From JBFELU01 sp041572755 (GTDB lineage Bacteria > Actinomycetota > Acidimicrobiia > Spongiisociales > UBA11373): a stretch of 12,530 bases of DNA. Within the stretch, counting starts at the first letter, position 1; each line of letters begins with the position of its first letter. The position numbers and the translations under genes were made by a program. Under the pieces are notes generated by a model. The model searched no databases, was not told the origin of the DNA, and saw nothing but the letters and a program-made list of their open reading frames with translations. The stretch spans positions 1 through 12,530 of the forward strand of contig JBFFRY010000046.1 of NCBI GenBank assembly GCA_041572755.1, given 5' to 3'. Positions 11,682 to 12,530 of this stretch are shown one piece after another.

Positions 11682-11705
11682 TCCCAGAGAGAGAGAGAGC
11701 AAGCA

Positions 11706-12512
11706 ATGCGTAAGTTGATCTTCGCCATCGCCGCAGTGGCGATCATGGCGGTCGCCCCGGCGGCCGCGGCCCAGGAGGCCGGCGGCCAGGTGACCGTCAT
11801 TCACGGCGTTCCCGGCCTCACCGTCGACGTGTTCGTCAACGGCGATGCCGCCATTGAAGGTTTCGAGCCCGGTGACGTCGCGGGACCCCTGAGTCTTCCC
11901 GCTGGTGACTACGAGCTCGCCATCGCTCCGGCCGGCGCCGGCATCGCGGCGGCGGTCCTGGAAGGCTCCGCCACGGTCACCGACGGCCTCAATGCGTCAA
12001 TCATCGCCAACCTGGACGAGTCGGGGAACCCGACCATCAACATCTTCGTCAACGACACCTCGACGATCGCCGCCGGCGAGTCCCGCCTCGTCGTGAGGCA
12101 CACCGCCGCGGCTCCCGCCGTCGACATCCTGCTGGCAGACGGGACGGCCCTGTTCACAAACGTGAGCAACCCGCAGGAGGGCCAGATCGACGTCCCGGCC
12201 GGCACCTACGACGTGGAGATCGCCCCGGCCGGTGCCGGTGTCGCTGGTTCGGTGTTCTCGGTGCCCGGCGTCGAGCTCCCGGAGGGCACGGCCCGCATCG
12301 TCTACGCGACCGGCAGCTTGGCCGACGACACCTTCGGTCTCGTCATCCAGGACATCGCCGGCCTGCACTCGGCCCCCGAGGCCGTCAACACGGGCTCCGG
12401 TGATCTGGCCGGCACCAATGGCCCGGGCGCCTGGGTGTGGATCGCCCTCACCCTCAGCGCTATGGTCGCGGCCGTGGTCGTCACCCCCGTTGTTGCACGT
12501 CGGAGCCGATGA
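11706..12512 (+). CDS. Surface-anchored DUF4397 protein
   Basis: The 268-residue protein has a signal peptide (1-22, cleavage after APAAAA), two DUF4397-type beta-domains (about 28-125 and 127-222) and a C-terminal anchor. The two domains are recognisable as repeats of each other: TVIHGVPGLTVDVFVNG with LPAGDYELAIAPAGAG, then LVVRHTAAAPAVDILLADG with VPAGTYDVEIAPAGAG. The anchor has LAGTN (234-238), a hydrophobic helix (242-263) and RRSR at the end, the layout of a sortase sorting signal, with LAGTN in place of LPxTG. DUF4397 proteins are exported and of unknown function. The start at ATG 11706 follows an (AG)7 tract (11686-11699) that must serve as the ribosome binding site. Its stop overlaps the next start as ATGA, implying coupled translation. 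Confidence 0.92.
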   Translation: MRKLIFAIAAVAIMAVAPAAAAQEAGGQVTVIHGVPGLTVDVFVNGDAAIEGFEPGDVAGPLSLPAGDYELAIAPAGAGIAAAVLEGSATVTDGLNASIIANLDESGNPTINIFVNDTSTIAAGESRLVVRHTAAAPAVDILLADGTALFTNVSNPQEGQIDVPAGTYDVEIAPAGAGVAGSVFSVPGVELPEGTARIVYATGSLADDTFGLVIQDIAGLHSAPEAVNTGSGDLAGTNGPGAWVWIALTLSAMVAAVVVTPVVARRSR

Positions 12513-12530
12513 ACCACACCTCGAGTGATG
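12509..12530 (+). CDS. Start of an overlapping next gene (cut by the window end)
   Basis: ATG at 12509 overlaps the DUF4397 stop (ATGA) and reads MNHTSSD before the window ends. A coupled sortase would fit, since DUF4397 genes with sorting signals are often followed by one, but seven residues cannot show this. Confidence 0.4.

Overview
This 12.5 kb window has high GC content and strongly GC-biased third codon positions. It carries actinobacterial gene families: a BTAD/SARP-type regulator fused to a STAND ATPase, DUF4397, small lipoproteins and GTG/TTG starts. I infer a Gram-positive actinobacterium, possibly of the Acidimicrobiia type. That placement is inference, because no phylogenetic marker protein is present.

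Layout. Positions 1-207 are the end of a gene built from near-identical 22-residue tandem repeats. Next on the + strand is a very large regulator (308-3832) that joins winged-helix DNA binding, BTAD, STAND ATPase, one membrane helix, an extracellular BMP/PnrA-type ligand-binding domain and a C-terminal domain with two cysteines. About 300 bp then hold an orphan coding-like stretch. A UPF0316 (DUF5698/DUF2179) membrane protein follows on the - strand (4135-4662), then a tight tRNA-Glu, tRNA-Asp, tRNA-Phe cluster. Further upstream on the same strand are three genes in operon-like order: a small lipoprotein (7488-7886), a secreted RTX-repeat/SpoIID protein (5894-7438) and a PfkB sugar kinase (5064-5897). 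The last two share a GTGA stop/start overlap. A PAPS-type sulfotransferase (7979-8821) runs divergently on the + strand.

The most unusual region is 8789-11529, which holds three pieces of tRNA-Lys. (i) A 5' remnant with a broken anticodon loop lies directly after the sulfotransferase (8841-8898). (ii) A 3' remnant (T-arm plus acceptor) lies at 9824-9855. (iii) A complete tRNA-Lys(TTT) lies at 11456-11529, preceded by a perfect 67-bp copy of the sulfotransferase 3' end plus the start of the tRNA. Remnants (i) and (ii) overlap by a 16-nt core (15/16 identical) and enclose about 925 bp with a lipoprotein gene and two genes that run into the tRNA remnants. Between (ii) and (iii) is a beta-propeller lipoprotein gene preceded by a gene truncated at the duplication edge. 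No integrase is present. This looks like a tRNA-Lys insertion hotspot with two successive events.

The right end (11530-12530) has an AT-rich promoter with a perfect 16-bp palindrome, an (AG)7 tract at the ribosome binding site, a surface-anchored DUF4397 protein with a LAGTN sorting-like motif, and the first codons of an overlapping next gene.
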